DNA of 64,000 nt from CALJFL01 sp039964455 (GTDB taxonomy: Bacteria; Pseudomonadota; Gammaproteobacteria; Pseudomonadales; Halieaceae): NCBI GenBank assembly GCA_039964455.1, contig JBDVXK010000021.1, positions 62,001-126,000 on the forward strand, given 5' to 3'. Below the pieces are notes generated by a model. The model saw only the letters and a program-made list of their open reading frames with translations, did not search any database and was not told where the DNA came from. Below, in pieces: positions 53,788 to 63,382 of the stretch. Both the position numbers and the translations under genes were made by a program. Position 1 is the stretch's first letter. Each line of letters starts with the position of its first letter.

Positions 53788-54999
53788 GTGCCGGCACTCT
53801 ATAAAACATGGCTTTACCGTGCTCGACTGGCAATCATCGGAAAGATGCTGCTCAAACCCCAACCCAAGCCCATGGCCTTCTCAGGGCCGGGCTCATCTGC
53901 AAATCTCTGTAAAGCGATAGGGCAATTTGGCCTTAAAAATCTACTGATTGTTACCGACAAACCACTGCGGGAGCTTGGGTTGCTGGACAAGACACTGGCG
54001 GATCTTGCCGAGCAGGGTGTCAACTGCCAGATCTATGATGGCGTCCTACCCGATCCCACCATGCAGGTAGTAGACGATGGTATTGCCATGTTGAACGCCA
54101 ACAATTGCGATGCGGTACTGGCTTTTGGCGGCGGCTCTTCCATTGATACCGCCAAAGTTGTCGCCCTTGCTGGCGCCAATGGCGGCACCGCCGAGTCGTG
54201 CCTTGGGGTCAACAAGTGCAGCGAAGCGGCGCTGCCGCTGTTTGCAATCCCAACCACCGCGGGGACCGGCTCTGAGGGTACATGTATCGCGGTGGTCTCA
54301 GACAATGAAACTCACAGCAAGAGCGCTGTTATCGACAACAGCCTGATCCCCAAGGCTGCCGCTCTGGACCCGGAAGTCATGCTGGGCTTGCCAGCGAGCA
54401 TGACAGCAGCCACTGGTATGGACGCTCTGACTCACGCCATCGAGTCTTACATTGGCACAATAGGCAACGATGAAACTGATTTCTACGGATTGGCCGCGGC
54501 CAAACTCATATTCCGGTACCTGCCTACGGCGTGCAGCGATGGCCAAAACATGGAGGCCAGAGAAGGTATGTCCCTAGCTTCCTACTATGGCGGCCTGGCA
54601 ATTACCCAGGCATTAGTAGGCTACGCCCATGCTATCTCGCACAACCTGGGAGCGCGTTATGGCGTTGCCCACGGCCTGGGGAACGCGGTTGCCCTGCCCC
54701 ACGTGCTGGACCAGTTGAAAGACGATGCGCAAGAAAAAATGGCCGAGCTGGCCTTGCATTGCGAACTCGGTAATGCCGACGAAGGATCAACCGTGCTTGC
54801 ACAAAAGCTTGTCGACAGCGTACGAGATCTCAATCGAACCATAGGTATTCCAGATACTATCGATGTAATAAAACATGAGGACTTTGACGAGCTGGTCGAT
54901 CTCGCCCTCACTGAGGGGAGCAGTTATCCTACACCGCGCTTTTTCGAGCCTGATGAGTGTCGGACAATTCTACAGCGCATGAGCGTCTCTACTGCATAA
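53788..54999 (+). CDS. Iron-containing alcohol dehydrogenase
   Basis: A 403-residue group III alcohol dehydrogenase. The nucleotide motif GGGSSIDTAK and the metal-binding His in GMDALTHAIESY, HAISHNLGARYGVAHG are visible. The start is a GTG after a GAGG site. It interconverts a primary alcohol and aldehyde with NAD(P). Role in this region may be oxidation of a side-chain alcohol. Confidence 0.93.
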   Translation: MPALYKTWLYRARLAIIGKMLLKPQPKPMAFSGPGSSANLCKAIGQFGLKNLLIVTDKPLRELGLLDKTLADLAEQGVNCQIYDGVLPDPTMQVVDDGIAMLNANNCDAVLAFGGGSSIDTAKVVALAGANGGTAESCLGVNKCSEAALPLFAIPTTAGTGSEGTCIAVVSDNETHSKSAVIDNSLIPKAAALDPEVMLGLPASMTAATGMDALTHAIESYIGTIGNDETDFYGLAAAKLIFRYLPTACSDGQNMEAREGMSLASYYGGLAITQALVGYAHAISHNLGARYGVAHGLGNAVALPHVLDQLKDDAQEKMAELALHCELGNADEGSTVLAQKLVDSVRDLNRTIGIPDTIDVIKHEDFDELVDLALTEGSSYPTPRFFEPDECRTILQRMSVSTA

Positions 55000-55060
55000 G
55001 AGGCGCAATGCACCATAAGACCAACCTACATATACATATCGCGCACATAGGATCACATTC

Positions 55061-57814
55061 ATGACGACGGAATTTAGTCCTTTTTCCGGCTTGACCCGCT
55101 TAGTGTTACTCATTGCCATGCTGCATATTCCGGCGGTTGCAGTTGCCCAGGAACCGGAGCTGATTCCGTTCAAAACGTTCACACTGGACAACGGCCTGAC
55201 CCTGGTTGTTCACGAGGACAAAAAGGCGCCAATTGTTGCCGTCAATGTCTGGTACCACGTGGGTTCGCGCAACGAAAGCCCCGGCCAAACCGGCTATGCA
55301 CACCTGTTCGAGCACCTGATGTTCCAGGGGTCTGAGAATGCCCCCGGAGACTACATCAACATCGTCAACGAAATGGGCGCCACCGGGTTAAATGGCACCA
55401 CCTCGTTTGATCGAACCAATTATTTTCAGACCGTTCCGACAGGCGCGCTTGATCGACTCCTGTTTCTGGAGTCAGATCGTATGGGGCATATGCTTGGTGC
55501 TGTTGACCAGACGGTACTCGATGAACAGCGTGGGGTGGTGCAGAACGAAAAACGCCAGGGCGACAACCGCCCCTATGCCAGTGTCTGGCAGAACATACTG
55601 GAGCAAGTCTTCCCCCCCGGGCACCCCTACTCCTGGAGCATCATAGGTTCTATGGAGGATCTTGAGGCAGCCAGCCTTGAGGAAATGCATGAATGGTTCA
55701 GCACCTACTACGGCCCTGACAATTCAGTGCTCGTGGTGGCAGGCGACGTCGACGCCGATCAGGTGCTTGCGAAGGTTGACCACTATTTTGGTGACATCCC
55801 TGCCGGGCCACCGCTAACTGTGCAAGGAAAATGGATACCCCGCCATACTGTTGAGAGGCGAATGACAGTGCAGGATCGGGTACCGCAAGAAAGACTCTAT
55901 ATGGCCTGGACGTCCCCTGAATGGGGAACCACCAGCTCTCGCCACATGGAGCTAGCGACGAGTGTTCTGGGCCAGGGCAAGAATTCAAGGCTATACAAAC
56001 GACTGGTCTACCAGGACCAGGTGGCCAGCGATGTGACTATGTTCGTCTACACGCTGGAATTATCAGGGCTCAGCATACTGCAGGTGTCGGTAGCAGAAGG
56101 TGCTGATATTGACGAGGTTGAGCGTATCGTCAGGGAAGAGCTTGACCGCTTTATCGACAAAGGGCCGACACGTACAGAGCTTCAGCGTGTGCAAACAGTC
56201 ACCCGTGCCAGTTTTCTACGCGGCCTGGAGAAAGTCGGCGGATTTGGCGGCAGCAAGTCGTCAGTGCTCGCCGAGTACGCCGTCTATGGCGGCGATTCAG
56301 CGGGCTACAAACAATACCTGAACGACATCGCTTCGGCCGAACGGGAGCAACTGCGACAAGTCGCAAATGAGTGGCTGGGACAGCAAGCACCCTTTGTCGC
56401 ACAGTACCTGCCGTTTCCAGAACGGACCGAAAACACTGAAGGGGCCGATCGCAGCATCTTGCCTGAACAAGAGGCGCCCGAGACGGCGCAATTTCCTGTG
56501 TTTTCTCGCACTTCTCTGTCCAACGGCCTGGAGGTTGTGCTGATAGAACGACCCGACATTCCCCTGCTGAACCTGAGCATGGTTGTTGCGGCAGGCTACG
56601 CCGACGATGGCGACTCCAGCGACGCGATGTTGGCCATGGCCATGCTGGATGAAGGCACCGGGCGCCGCGACGCACTTGAGATCAGTTCTGAGCTGGCATT
56701 ACTTGGCGCCACACTGTCCAGCAGAGCCGGTCTGGACGGATCCACGATTACCATGTCTGCGCTGACGGATAACACCGAGAAATCGCTGGAGCTATTTGCC
56801 GACCTTATTCTCAACCCTACGTTTCCAGACGGGGAATTGCCCAGAGTGAAAAGCGAGCATATTGCTGCAATCAGGCAAGAGGCTAACCAGCCGCTAAATA
56901 TGGCGCTTCGTGTTTTACCTTCCCTGCTATATGGCGAAGAACACCCTTATGCAAAGCCACTGACAGGCACTGGCACCGAAGCCTCGGTTACCGCAACGTC
57001 CCGCAGCAGCATCGCTCAATGGCACCAGACCTGGTTCCGCCCCAATAACGCCCGGCTCGTTATCGTCGGGGATACCACCGAGGAAGAAATACTGCCAAGG
57101 CTGGAAAACCTGTTTGGCAACTGGCCTGCGGCAGAAACACCACAGCGTTCAGTTAGCAGCGCCGAGCCACCTGCTGAGCCCAGGCTTTACCTGATAGACA
57201 AGCCCGGGGCTGTGCAGTCGGTTATTGTTGCTGGAGAACTGATAAGCCCATTGAATAATCCGCAAGAGGCCGCTATCGAGGCCATGGATGACATTCTGGG
57301 AGGGCAGTTCGCGGCCCGCATCAATATGAACCTGCGGGAGGACAAGGGCTGGTCTTACGGCGCTCGCAGTCTGGTCAAGAATACCGCGGGACAGCGTCCC
57401 TGGTTGGTCTATGCGCCCGTACAAAGCGACCAAACCGCCGCCGCACTGGCGGAAATGCACCGCGAGATCAGTGAATTTGTCGGCAACAATCCCGCCACAA
57501 TCGAGGAGCTGGAGCGCATACAGCGCACCAATATCCTGTCACTGGCCGGTCGCTGGGAAACGGGGCCTGCAGTTTTGAAAGACCTTACCAGCTTACTGGT
57601 CAACGAGTTGGGTGACGATTACTGGAACAATTACGCTCAACGATTGAAGGGACTGAGTCTGGAGCAAGTTATCTCTGCTTCCAGGTCCACACTCAATCCT
57701 AACCAGCTAACCTGGGTTGTCATCGGGGATCGCGCAAAAATACAGGCCAATTTGGAAGAGCTGGGAATCGCCGAGATTGAACTACTGGACGCACAGGGCA
57801 AGACAGCGAATTAG
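55061..57814 (+). CDS. Periplasmic M16 zinc protease, two-domain
   Basis: A 917-residue pitrilysin-family protease. A signal peptide ends near AVAVAQ (residue 30). The inverted zinc motif is H81-L-F-E84-H85, with Glu163 as the third ligand in VVQNEKR. The second half (from about 480) repeats the fold but lacks HxxEH and is inactive, as normal for the family; its RLYxxRxxY region is partly changed to SYGARSLVK. It degrades peptides in the periplasm. An AGGAT site precedes the ATG. Confidence 0.93.
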   Translation: MTTEFSPFSGLTRLVLLIAMLHIPAVAVAQEPELIPFKTFTLDNGLTLVVHEDKKAPIVAVNVWYHVGSRNESPGQTGYAHLFEHLMFQGSENAPGDYINIVNEMGATGLNGTTSFDRTNYFQTVPTGALDRLLFLESDRMGHMLGAVDQTVLDEQRGVVQNEKRQGDNRPYASVWQNILEQVFPPGHPYSWSIIGSMEDLEAASLEEMHEWFSTYYGPDNSVLVVAGDVDADQVLAKVDHYFGDIPAGPPLTVQGKWIPRHTVERRMTVQDRVPQERLYMAWTSPEWGTTSSRHMELATSVLGQGKNSRLYKRLVYQDQVASDVTMFVYTLELSGLSILQVSVAEGADIDEVERIVREELDRFIDKGPTRTELQRVQTVTRASFLRGLEKVGGFGGSKSSVLAEYAVYGGDSAGYKQYLNDIASAEREQLRQVANEWLGQQAPFVAQYLPFPERTENTEGADRSILPEQEAPETAQFPVFSRTSLSNGLEVVLIERPDIPLLNLSMVVAAGYADDGDSSDAMLAMAMLDEGTGRRDALEISSELALLGATLSSRAGLDGSTITMSALTDNTEKSLELFADLILNPTFPDGELPRVKSEHIAAIRQEANQPLNMALRVLPSLLYGEEHPYAKPLTGTGTEASVTATSRSSIAQWHQTWFRPNNARLVIVGDTTEEEILPRLENLFGNWPAAETPQRSVSSAEPPAEPRLYLIDKPGAVQSVIVAGELISPLNNPQEAAIEAMDDILGGQFAARINMNLREDKGWSYGARSLVKNTAGQRPWLVYAPVQSDQTAAALAEMHREISEFVGNNPATIEELERIQRTNILSLAGRWETGPAVLKDLTSLLVNELGDDYWNNYAQRLKGLSLEQVISASRSTLNPNQLTWVVIGDRAKIQANLEELGIAEIELLDAQGKTAN

Positions 57815-57888
57815 CGCTAGACTGTAGCTAAGGAACGACTTTGACCCTGTTTTGAATCCGCGCTGCGCGCATCAATAGCAGAGAAAGA

Positions 57889-59148
57889 ATGGCTTCATCG
57901 AAACCTGCATCAAATCACAGAGCCGTGATGGAAAGGCGCCAGTTCCTGCAGGCTCTTATGGTTGGAATGGGCAGTATAGCCCTGCCCGGCTGCGATCAGC
58001 CTATAGAAGCGGGTCGCTATACCGATGACGATATCGCACTGCTGGCGAGGCAGCGAATGGCCGAAGCGAAAGCATCCGGGAAGGGGCCGTTCGGGCCACA
58101 GGTTTATCAGGGATACCGTGGGCTATCCCGCCTGCCCTGGTTTGAACTGGATAAGAACGGTCAGCTGATACTTATCGAAGAGAGCATACAGGGTGTTATC
58201 GATGTCCATGCCCATCTGGGAATGTCCGTTCTTTTCTCGCCCGACCTGAATTTACAACAAACTACTGACCGGGTACGCCACCTGCTCGACTGCGACGCAA
58301 CTGATCCAGGCTGCAACCTGGACCTGGACATTTACATCAACGGTAACTTTGACGCAGAGGCGCTTAAACAGCTACAGATTAGCACCATTGCCCAAGGCCT
58401 CTGGGGTAGCCAGTATGCCGAAACCCAAACCATTCCCAACCTGATTGCTGAAATGGACGCCATGCACGTGGCCAATGCATTTATACTGCCGATCAAGATG
58501 GGATTACCCTTTGGAGACAGCCAGACAGCTCACTGGCGCAACGAAATAGACAAGGCCAATGCCGACAGGCGACTGATCGCAGGGCTTTCAGCGCACCCCC
58601 GCAAGTCTGACTGTATTACTCAGATGAGAGAGCACGCTGCTACCGGCGCGCGCCTGCTGAAACTACATCCAACGGTACAGAAATTCTATCCTGACGACCC
58701 TGCTGTTATGCACGTGTATGAAGAGGCGCAGAAGCTCGGCCTGGTTGTTTTCTTTCACGGCGGGCGTGCCGGTATAGAGCCCGAGTCCCGGCTTCGCTAT
58801 GCCATGCCCCGCCACTATGAGGCCGTGCTGGCCGAGTTCCCCGGGTTGCAGGTTATCATGGGGCACGCTGGAGCCCGCGATGTTGAGGCTATGGTCTCCA
58901 TGGCACAGCAGTACGACAATGCCTGGCTGGGAATTCATGGCCAGGGTGTTACCAGTCTGGCCGATATTATTCGCCGTACCGGCGGCCATCGTCTTCTCTT
59001 TGGTACCGATTGGCCTTTCTATCACATAGGCGCTTCACTGGCGAAGGTGCTACTGTGCACCGAGCGAGAGGGTATGCAATCTATAAGAGCTGCGATACTC
59101 AGGGATAATGCACTCACTCTCTTCCCCGAGTTGGCGCCCACATCTTGA
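57889..59148 (+). CDS. Amidohydrolase (metal-dependent hydrolase) with Tat/lipoprotein signal
   Basis: A 419-residue TIM-barrel protein of the amidohydrolase-2 (aminocarboxymuconate-semialdehyde-decarboxylase-like) family. The first metal motif is DVHAHLG; a later His is in VVFFHGG, HAGARD and the Asp in GTDWPFYH. MERRQFLQALMVG followed by LPGC gives a twin-arginine, lipobox-type signal, so it is exported and probably lipid-anchored. The ATG at 57889 puts 13 residues before the Tat motif; an internal ATG at 57928 is equally possible. It is downstream of the M16 protease; the substrate is unknown. Confidence 0.86.
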   Translation: MASSKPASNHRAVMERRQFLQALMVGMGSIALPGCDQPIEAGRYTDDDIALLARQRMAEAKASGKGPFGPQVYQGYRGLSRLPWFELDKNGQLILIEESIQGVIDVHAHLGMSVLFSPDLNLQQTTDRVRHLLDCDATDPGCNLDLDIYINGNFDAEALKQLQISTIAQGLWGSQYAETQTIPNLIAEMDAMHVANAFILPIKMGLPFGDSQTAHWRNEIDKANADRRLIAGLSAHPRKSDCITQMREHAATGARLLKLHPTVQKFYPDDPAVMHVYEEAQKLGLVVFFHGGRAGIEPESRLRYAMPRHYEAVLAEFPGLQVIMGHAGARDVEAMVSMAQQYDNAWLGIHGQGVTSLADIIRRTGGHRLLFGTDWPFYHIGASLAKVLLCTEREGMQSIRAAILRDNALTLFPELAPTS

Positions 59149-59201
59149 TCTGCCACGATACGGCGGATGACTGGTAGGAAAATCACTGGAGACTCACAAA
59201 A

Positions 59202-60263
59202 ATGATTACTAAACTGCTGCGTAGCGCACTGGCCCTATTCGCGGTCACCGTCACATTACAGGTAAATGCCGACACCATGCCGAACATCGTCATACTCGCC
59301 ACGGGCGGAACCATCGCTGGCTCAGCCGCAAGCCAGACCCAGGCCGGATATACCTCCGGGCAGGTGGGTATCGATGCTCTGATGAACGCTGTGCCACAGA
59401 TAAAAGAGTTAGCCAATATCAGTGGCGAACAGGTTTCCAATGTCGGCAGCCAGGATATGTCTGATGCTATCTGGCTGGAGCTGGCGGCACGTGTCAATGA
59501 GCTACTCGCTAAACCGGAAGTCGACGGCATCGTCATCACCCACGGAACCGATACGCTGGAAGAAACCAGTTACTTCCTGAACCTCGTGATTGACAGCAAA
59601 AAACCAGTGGTAATGACCGCTGCCATGCGCCCATCAACCGCCTTATCAGCAGATGGCCCATTAAACATCTACAACGCGGTCGCGGTGGCTGCCGACAAGG
59701 ACGCTCAAAACCGCGGTGTACTGGTTGTCGCCAATGATGACATTCATGGCGCAAGGTCATTCACCAAAACAAGTACTACAGACGTACAAACCTTTAAATC
59801 AATAGAGTATGGGCTCATCGGTGTCAGCCTGTACGGCAAAAACCGTTGGTTCCGATCGCCATTTCACCGCCACACCAGTGGCAGCGCTTTCTCGGTTAAC
59901 GACGTTGACGCATTGCCGCGTGTTGATGTGATTTATATCACCGCCGATGTGTCACCTGACCTGATCACGTCTGCTGTCAAAAACGGTGCCAAGGGTCTTG
60001 TCACGGCCGGCGTTGGCAATGGCAATATGACAGGGCCCGCACTAGAAGCCGTGAAGGCTGCAGTCGCAGATGGGGTGATTGTGGTGAGAGCAAGCCGTGT
60101 GACCAGCGGGTCGGTTGGACGCAATGTCGAAGTGAATGACGACGAGTCCGGTACTTTGGCTTCCGGTGAACTCAATCCAGCCAGAGCGCGCATCTTGCTT
60201 AAGCTGGCGCTACTGAAATCATCTGACCCCACCACTATCCAGCAGTACTTCTACGAGTATTAA
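59202..60263 (+). CDS. ansB: Type II L-asparaginase, periplasmic
   Basis: A 353-residue asparaginase with a signal peptide ending near VNADT. Both catalytic Thr motifs are present: ILATGGTIAGS and THGTDTLEE. It hydrolyses asparagine, and often glutamine, to aspartate and ammonia in the periplasm. Length and motifs match the high-affinity type II enzyme. The symbol follows from the family and the signal peptide. Confidence 0.93.
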   Translation: MITKLLRSALALFAVTVTLQVNADTMPNIVILATGGTIAGSAASQTQAGYTSGQVGIDALMNAVPQIKELANISGEQVSNVGSQDMSDAIWLELAARVNELLAKPEVDGIVITHGTDTLEETSYFLNLVIDSKKPVVMTAAMRPSTALSADGPLNIYNAVAVAADKDAQNRGVLVVANDDIHGARSFTKTSTTDVQTFKSIEYGLIGVSLYGKNRWFRSPFHRHTSGSAFSVNDVDALPRVDVIYITADVSPDLITSAVKNGAKGLVTAGVGNGNMTGPALEAVKAAVADGVIVVRASRVTSGSVGRNVEVNDDESGTLASGELNPARARILLKLALLKSSDPTTIQQYFYEY

Positions 60264-60293
60264 CCGTACGACATGCCGAATGACAGCCAACCC

Positions 60294-61502
60294 TCAAGCG
60301 GGGGCTGGCTGATGTTCGGTCCAGCGAATAAGAAATACCGAGAGCAGCCCGGTTGCCGCAAAACCCAGTACCAAAGGCGCAACAGTGCCATCAAAGACAG
60401 CGCCAATAGACCAACCTACCGGTAAGGCTATCAGTGCCGAGACAGTGCCAACCACCGCTGCCCCCAGTCCCGCCAGGTGCCCGATCGATTCCATAGCCAT
60501 GGCATTCAAATTGCCTCCCACTACGCCGTGACAAAACATACTCAGTAAAAGCCAGACCATAAACGTCCACAGCGGCGGCACTCCGCTGAACAGAACCACC
60601 AAAGGCAGATAACACAAAGAGGCTGCACTGACCGCAACAAGTGCACCGGTAGTCATGTAGGACATTCCCCTACCCACAACCAGGCGGGCGTTAAATACGC
60701 TGGCGGAACCTATGGCAAGTGACGCCGCACCGAAATAAACTACAAACCACTGGCCGGTGCCAAAGACTCCCTGAAACACCTGCTGGGCAGAGCTGAGGTA
60801 GCCGATAAAGGCTCCCAGCGTAACTCCCATCACCATCGTGTAACCCATTACAGCGCGGTGCTGCATCACTTCCAGCGCTCCAGCCATTATGTCTGGCAAA
60901 GAAAACGGTCGCCTGGCCTGCGGAGGAAGCGTTTCCGGCTGGCGAACTGCAAACCACATAAAGCCGAACAGCGCAGTCACTAGCAGTAAGGCAAATATGG
61001 CCCGCCAATTCATAAGCAGAAGCACGGCCTGGCCTATCGCCGGGGCAATGGTGGGCACAAAAATGAAAATAGCCGCAACAATCGACATGATTCGGGCCAT
61101 CGCGCTACCCTCGTAGCCATCGCGAACGAGAGCGACACTGACAATGCGAGGGGCCGAGGCACCCAGGCCCTGCAGGAACCGCCCGGCAAGCATGATCGCA
61201 AAGCTTTCTGCCAACATGGACAAAACGCAGCCAAAACCAAAAATCAGGTAGCCACCGTAAATCACGGGCTTACGACCGTAGCTGTCTGACAATGGCCCGG
61301 CAAATACCTGACCGACAGCCAGCCCGAGAAACATGATAGACACGACCAACTGCACACTGTTGGGGTTAGACAACCCCAGATCGGCGCCGATTTCGGCCAT
61401 CGCCGGCAACATCGCATCGATAGACAGCGCCACAATTGACACCATCAAGGCGAGCATACTTACAAACTCGGGAATCTTAAGCGCTGCGGATTGGCGGCTC
61501 AC
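60294..61502 (-). CDS. Bcr/CflA-type MFS drug exporter
   Basis: A 402-residue 12-helix major-facilitator exporter. The family hallmarks are GQVFAGPLSDSYGRKPVI after TM2 and ASAPRIVSVALVRDGYEG after TM4. A GTG start with an AGGG site. It exports drugs or small peptides by proton antiport. It converges on the asparaginase gene. No regulator is nearby. Confidence 0.9.
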   Translation of the reverse strand: MSRQSAALKIPEFVSMLALMVSIVALSIDAMLPAMAEIGADLGLSNPNSVQLVVSIMFLGLAVGQVFAGPLSDSYGRKPVIYGGYLIFGFGCVLSMLAESFAIMLAGRFLQGLGASAPRIVSVALVRDGYEGSAMARIMSIVAAIFIFVPTIAPAIGQAVLLLMNWRAIFALLLVTALFGFMWFAVRQPETLPPQARRPFSLPDIMAGALEVMQHRAVMGYTMVMGVTLGAFIGYLSSAQQVFQGVFGTGQWFVVYFGAASLAIGSASVFNARLVVGRGMSYMTTGALVAVSAASLCYLPLVVLFSGVPPLWTFMVWLLLSMFCHGVVGGNLNAMAMESIGHLAGLGAAVVGTVSALIALPVGWSIGAVFDGTVAPLVLGFAATGLLSVFLIRWTEHQPAPA

Positions 61503-61546
61503 CGTCTTTCCCTACCTCTGCTAACGCCAGGGTGGATCAATGCGAT

Positions 61547-61846
61547 TCAAAGAAATTTGATTCTTGCCAGCACGCCATCGTGCTCGCCGGTCACGTTGGT
61601 TATCTGCTCACCGTCAAGAAACCCAATAACGACTGCCTTGCCCGCTATGGGTGCCAATGAGTCAATCTGAAAGCGGCCTGAGGTACCGCGTATAAAACAG
61701 TCTTCGTCGAAGTAAACCGCATCAGACTCATCAATTTCGTCAAAAATTATCGTGTCCTGCCCAACCAGCTTGACGATATCTTTCTTTGAGCTTATTTCTA
61801 CAGACTCCAGGGTCTGCTTCACTCCATCTATCAAATATGCGTGCAT
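61547..61846 (-). CDS. Small protein of unknown function (DUF3846-like)
   Basis: A 99-residue acidic protein that begins MHAYLIDGVKQTLESVEI. The pattern of VYFDEDCFIRGTSGRFQI and the end KAVVIGFLDG resembles DUF3846 proteins. A near-perfect AAGGAG site seven bases before the ATG fixes the start; the longer frame to 61879 is not needed. 44 bases behind the MFS start on the same strand. Confidence 0.7.
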   Translation of the reverse strand: MHAYLIDGVKQTLESVEISSKKDIVKLVGQDTIIFDEIDESDAVYFDEDCFIRGTSGRFQIDSLAPIAGKAVVIGFLDGEQITNVTGEHDGVLARIKFL

Positions 61847-62033
61847 CTGCGACTCCTTGAAAAAACGGCTAAGACCCATCTGGGTTCATTGTAGTGCAAG
61901 GAAAGGCAATGACGTAGGAGAGATACTTACAATTACCCATTTAGATACGAGCAGCGCAACCGGGAATGGCTATTGGACCTGATTTGGCGTAGTTTAAAAT
62001 CCCCAACGAAAGTGACCAATAAGGGAGTTGATA

Positions 62034-62483
62034 ATGTCCATTGTAACGGCGTCGGAGTACGACGAATTCTTTGCCGCGGTCAACGAGGCCTCGGCTAATG
62101 TCACCTGGTGCGCTCTGGCCACCATTCACGATGGTGTACCCAAGGTGAGAATGGTACATCCAACCTGGGAAGGTGACGTCCTGTGGGTTGCCACGGGGGC
62201 AACTACGGCCAAGGCAAAGCAACTCGCACTTAATCCCGCGGTAGACATCCAGTACCAGGTAGCCCCGCCAAACTTTGTGCACGTAATGGTTTCGGGCACA
62301 GCCGAATTACTTGACGACCAGGCTACCCGTGAGCATGTGTGGAAAGTGATGGACTACGATCTCACCGACTTTTGGCCAGAGGGGCCCAGCACTGAAGATT
62401 TTGTGGCGGTCAAGATTACCCCAAACCGGGTCGAGCTATCAGAAATGTTCGGCACCGTTAACAAGCGCGTCTGGCGACGCTAG
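62034..62483 (+). CDS. Pyridoxamine-phosphate-oxidase-like flavin protein
   Basis: A 149-residue split-barrel protein. PKVRMVHPTWEGDVLWVATG and TAKAKQLALNPAVDIQYQV follow the general pyridoxamine-oxidase-like pattern. A GGGAG site fits the ATG at 62034 better than the TTG six bases earlier. It likely binds FMN or haem; reaction unknown. It converges on the MBL hydrolase. Confidence 0.82.
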   Translation: MSIVTASEYDEFFAAVNEASANVTWCALATIHDGVPKVRMVHPTWEGDVLWVATGATTAKAKQLALNPAVDIQYQVAPPNFVHVMVSGTAELLDDQATREHVWKVMDYDLTDFWPEGPSTEDFVAVKITPNRVELSEMFGTVNKRVWRR

Positions 62484-62497
62484 CGCTCTTCACCGAT

Positions 62498-63370
62498 TCA
62501 TGCCGAGTCAGCCTTGAAAGGTATTAGTCGGTAAGCATCACCATCGCAGACGATGTGGCCTGCCGTTGCACCCGCGAAATGCGTTCCTATGATCAATGTA
62601 GGCGTATCGGCATATTCCGCAAAGACCTGTCTGCGTGTGGTGTCGGCTGTTGCAGCATCAACATCAGCCGCACTGCCCCAGTCCAGGCGCGCCATTTGAC
62701 AGGGGTGGTGTACGAAGTCACCCGTTATCAGGCCCTGCTCCGAACCTGAATTGATTTGTATGCTGACATGCCCCGGGGTGTGCCCCACCGTCGGCACCAG
62801 GGCAACCTCGCTACAGACTCGATGGTCAGTATCAACAAGGTCCATAAGCCCGGCATCGAAAACTGGCCCCACCGAATCGTTGAACACCCGTTGATTAAAC
62901 TCAGCGATATCCGTGCGACTGAAATAGTCGTATTCGTCACGGGCGATCAGATAGCGGGCATTGGGAAACGTGGGAACCCACTCCCCATCTACCAACATGG
63001 TATTCCAGCCCACGTGATCCACGTGCAGATGCGTGCACAGCACGCAATCGACCTCCGCGGGATTAAAGCCGGCACTGGCGAAATCAGCCAGGAAGCTGGT
63101 CTGTAACTGGTGCCAATCCTTGTAGGGCATGCGCTCTTTCTCATTACCTACACAGGTATCAACCACGATCAGCTGATCCTTTGTCTCTATGGCCAGAGCA
63201 TGAACACTGAACTTGAGCTCCCCCTCTTCGTTCATGAATTCGGGCTTTAGCCAGCTTATTTCTCTGCAGGCCTCGGGTGCTGCGTCAGGGAGAATCCAGG
63301 ACGCGCCACCGCAACTCTCCAACTCTACTATCTTGGTAATGGTAACGTCGCCTATCTTCCATTTTTGCAT
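62498..63370 (-). CDS. Metallo-beta-lactamase-fold hydrolase
   Basis: A 290-residue MBL-fold enzyme with the zinc motif CTHLHVDHVGW, the Asp in ITGDFVHH and late His in IGTHFAG. The ordering suits lactonase or CoA-thioesterase-type hydrolases. A GAGGGA site precedes the ATG. It starts 12 bases behind the stop of the gene at the right edge, so the two form an operon. Confidence 0.9.
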   Translation of the reverse strand: MQKWKIGDVTITKIVELESCGGASWILPDAAPEACREISWLKPEFMNEEGELKFSVHALAIETKDQLIVVDTCVGNEKERMPYKDWHQLQTSFLADFASAGFNPAEVDCVLCTHLHVDHVGWNTMLVDGEWVPTFPNARYLIARDEYDYFSRTDIAEFNQRVFNDSVGPVFDAGLMDLVDTDHRVCSEVALVPTVGHTPGHVSIQINSGSEQGLITGDFVHHPCQMARLDWGSAADVDAATADTTRRQVFAEYADTPTLIIGTHFAGATAGHIVCDGDAYRLIPFKADSA

Positions 63371-63382
63371 TTCGATTTTCCC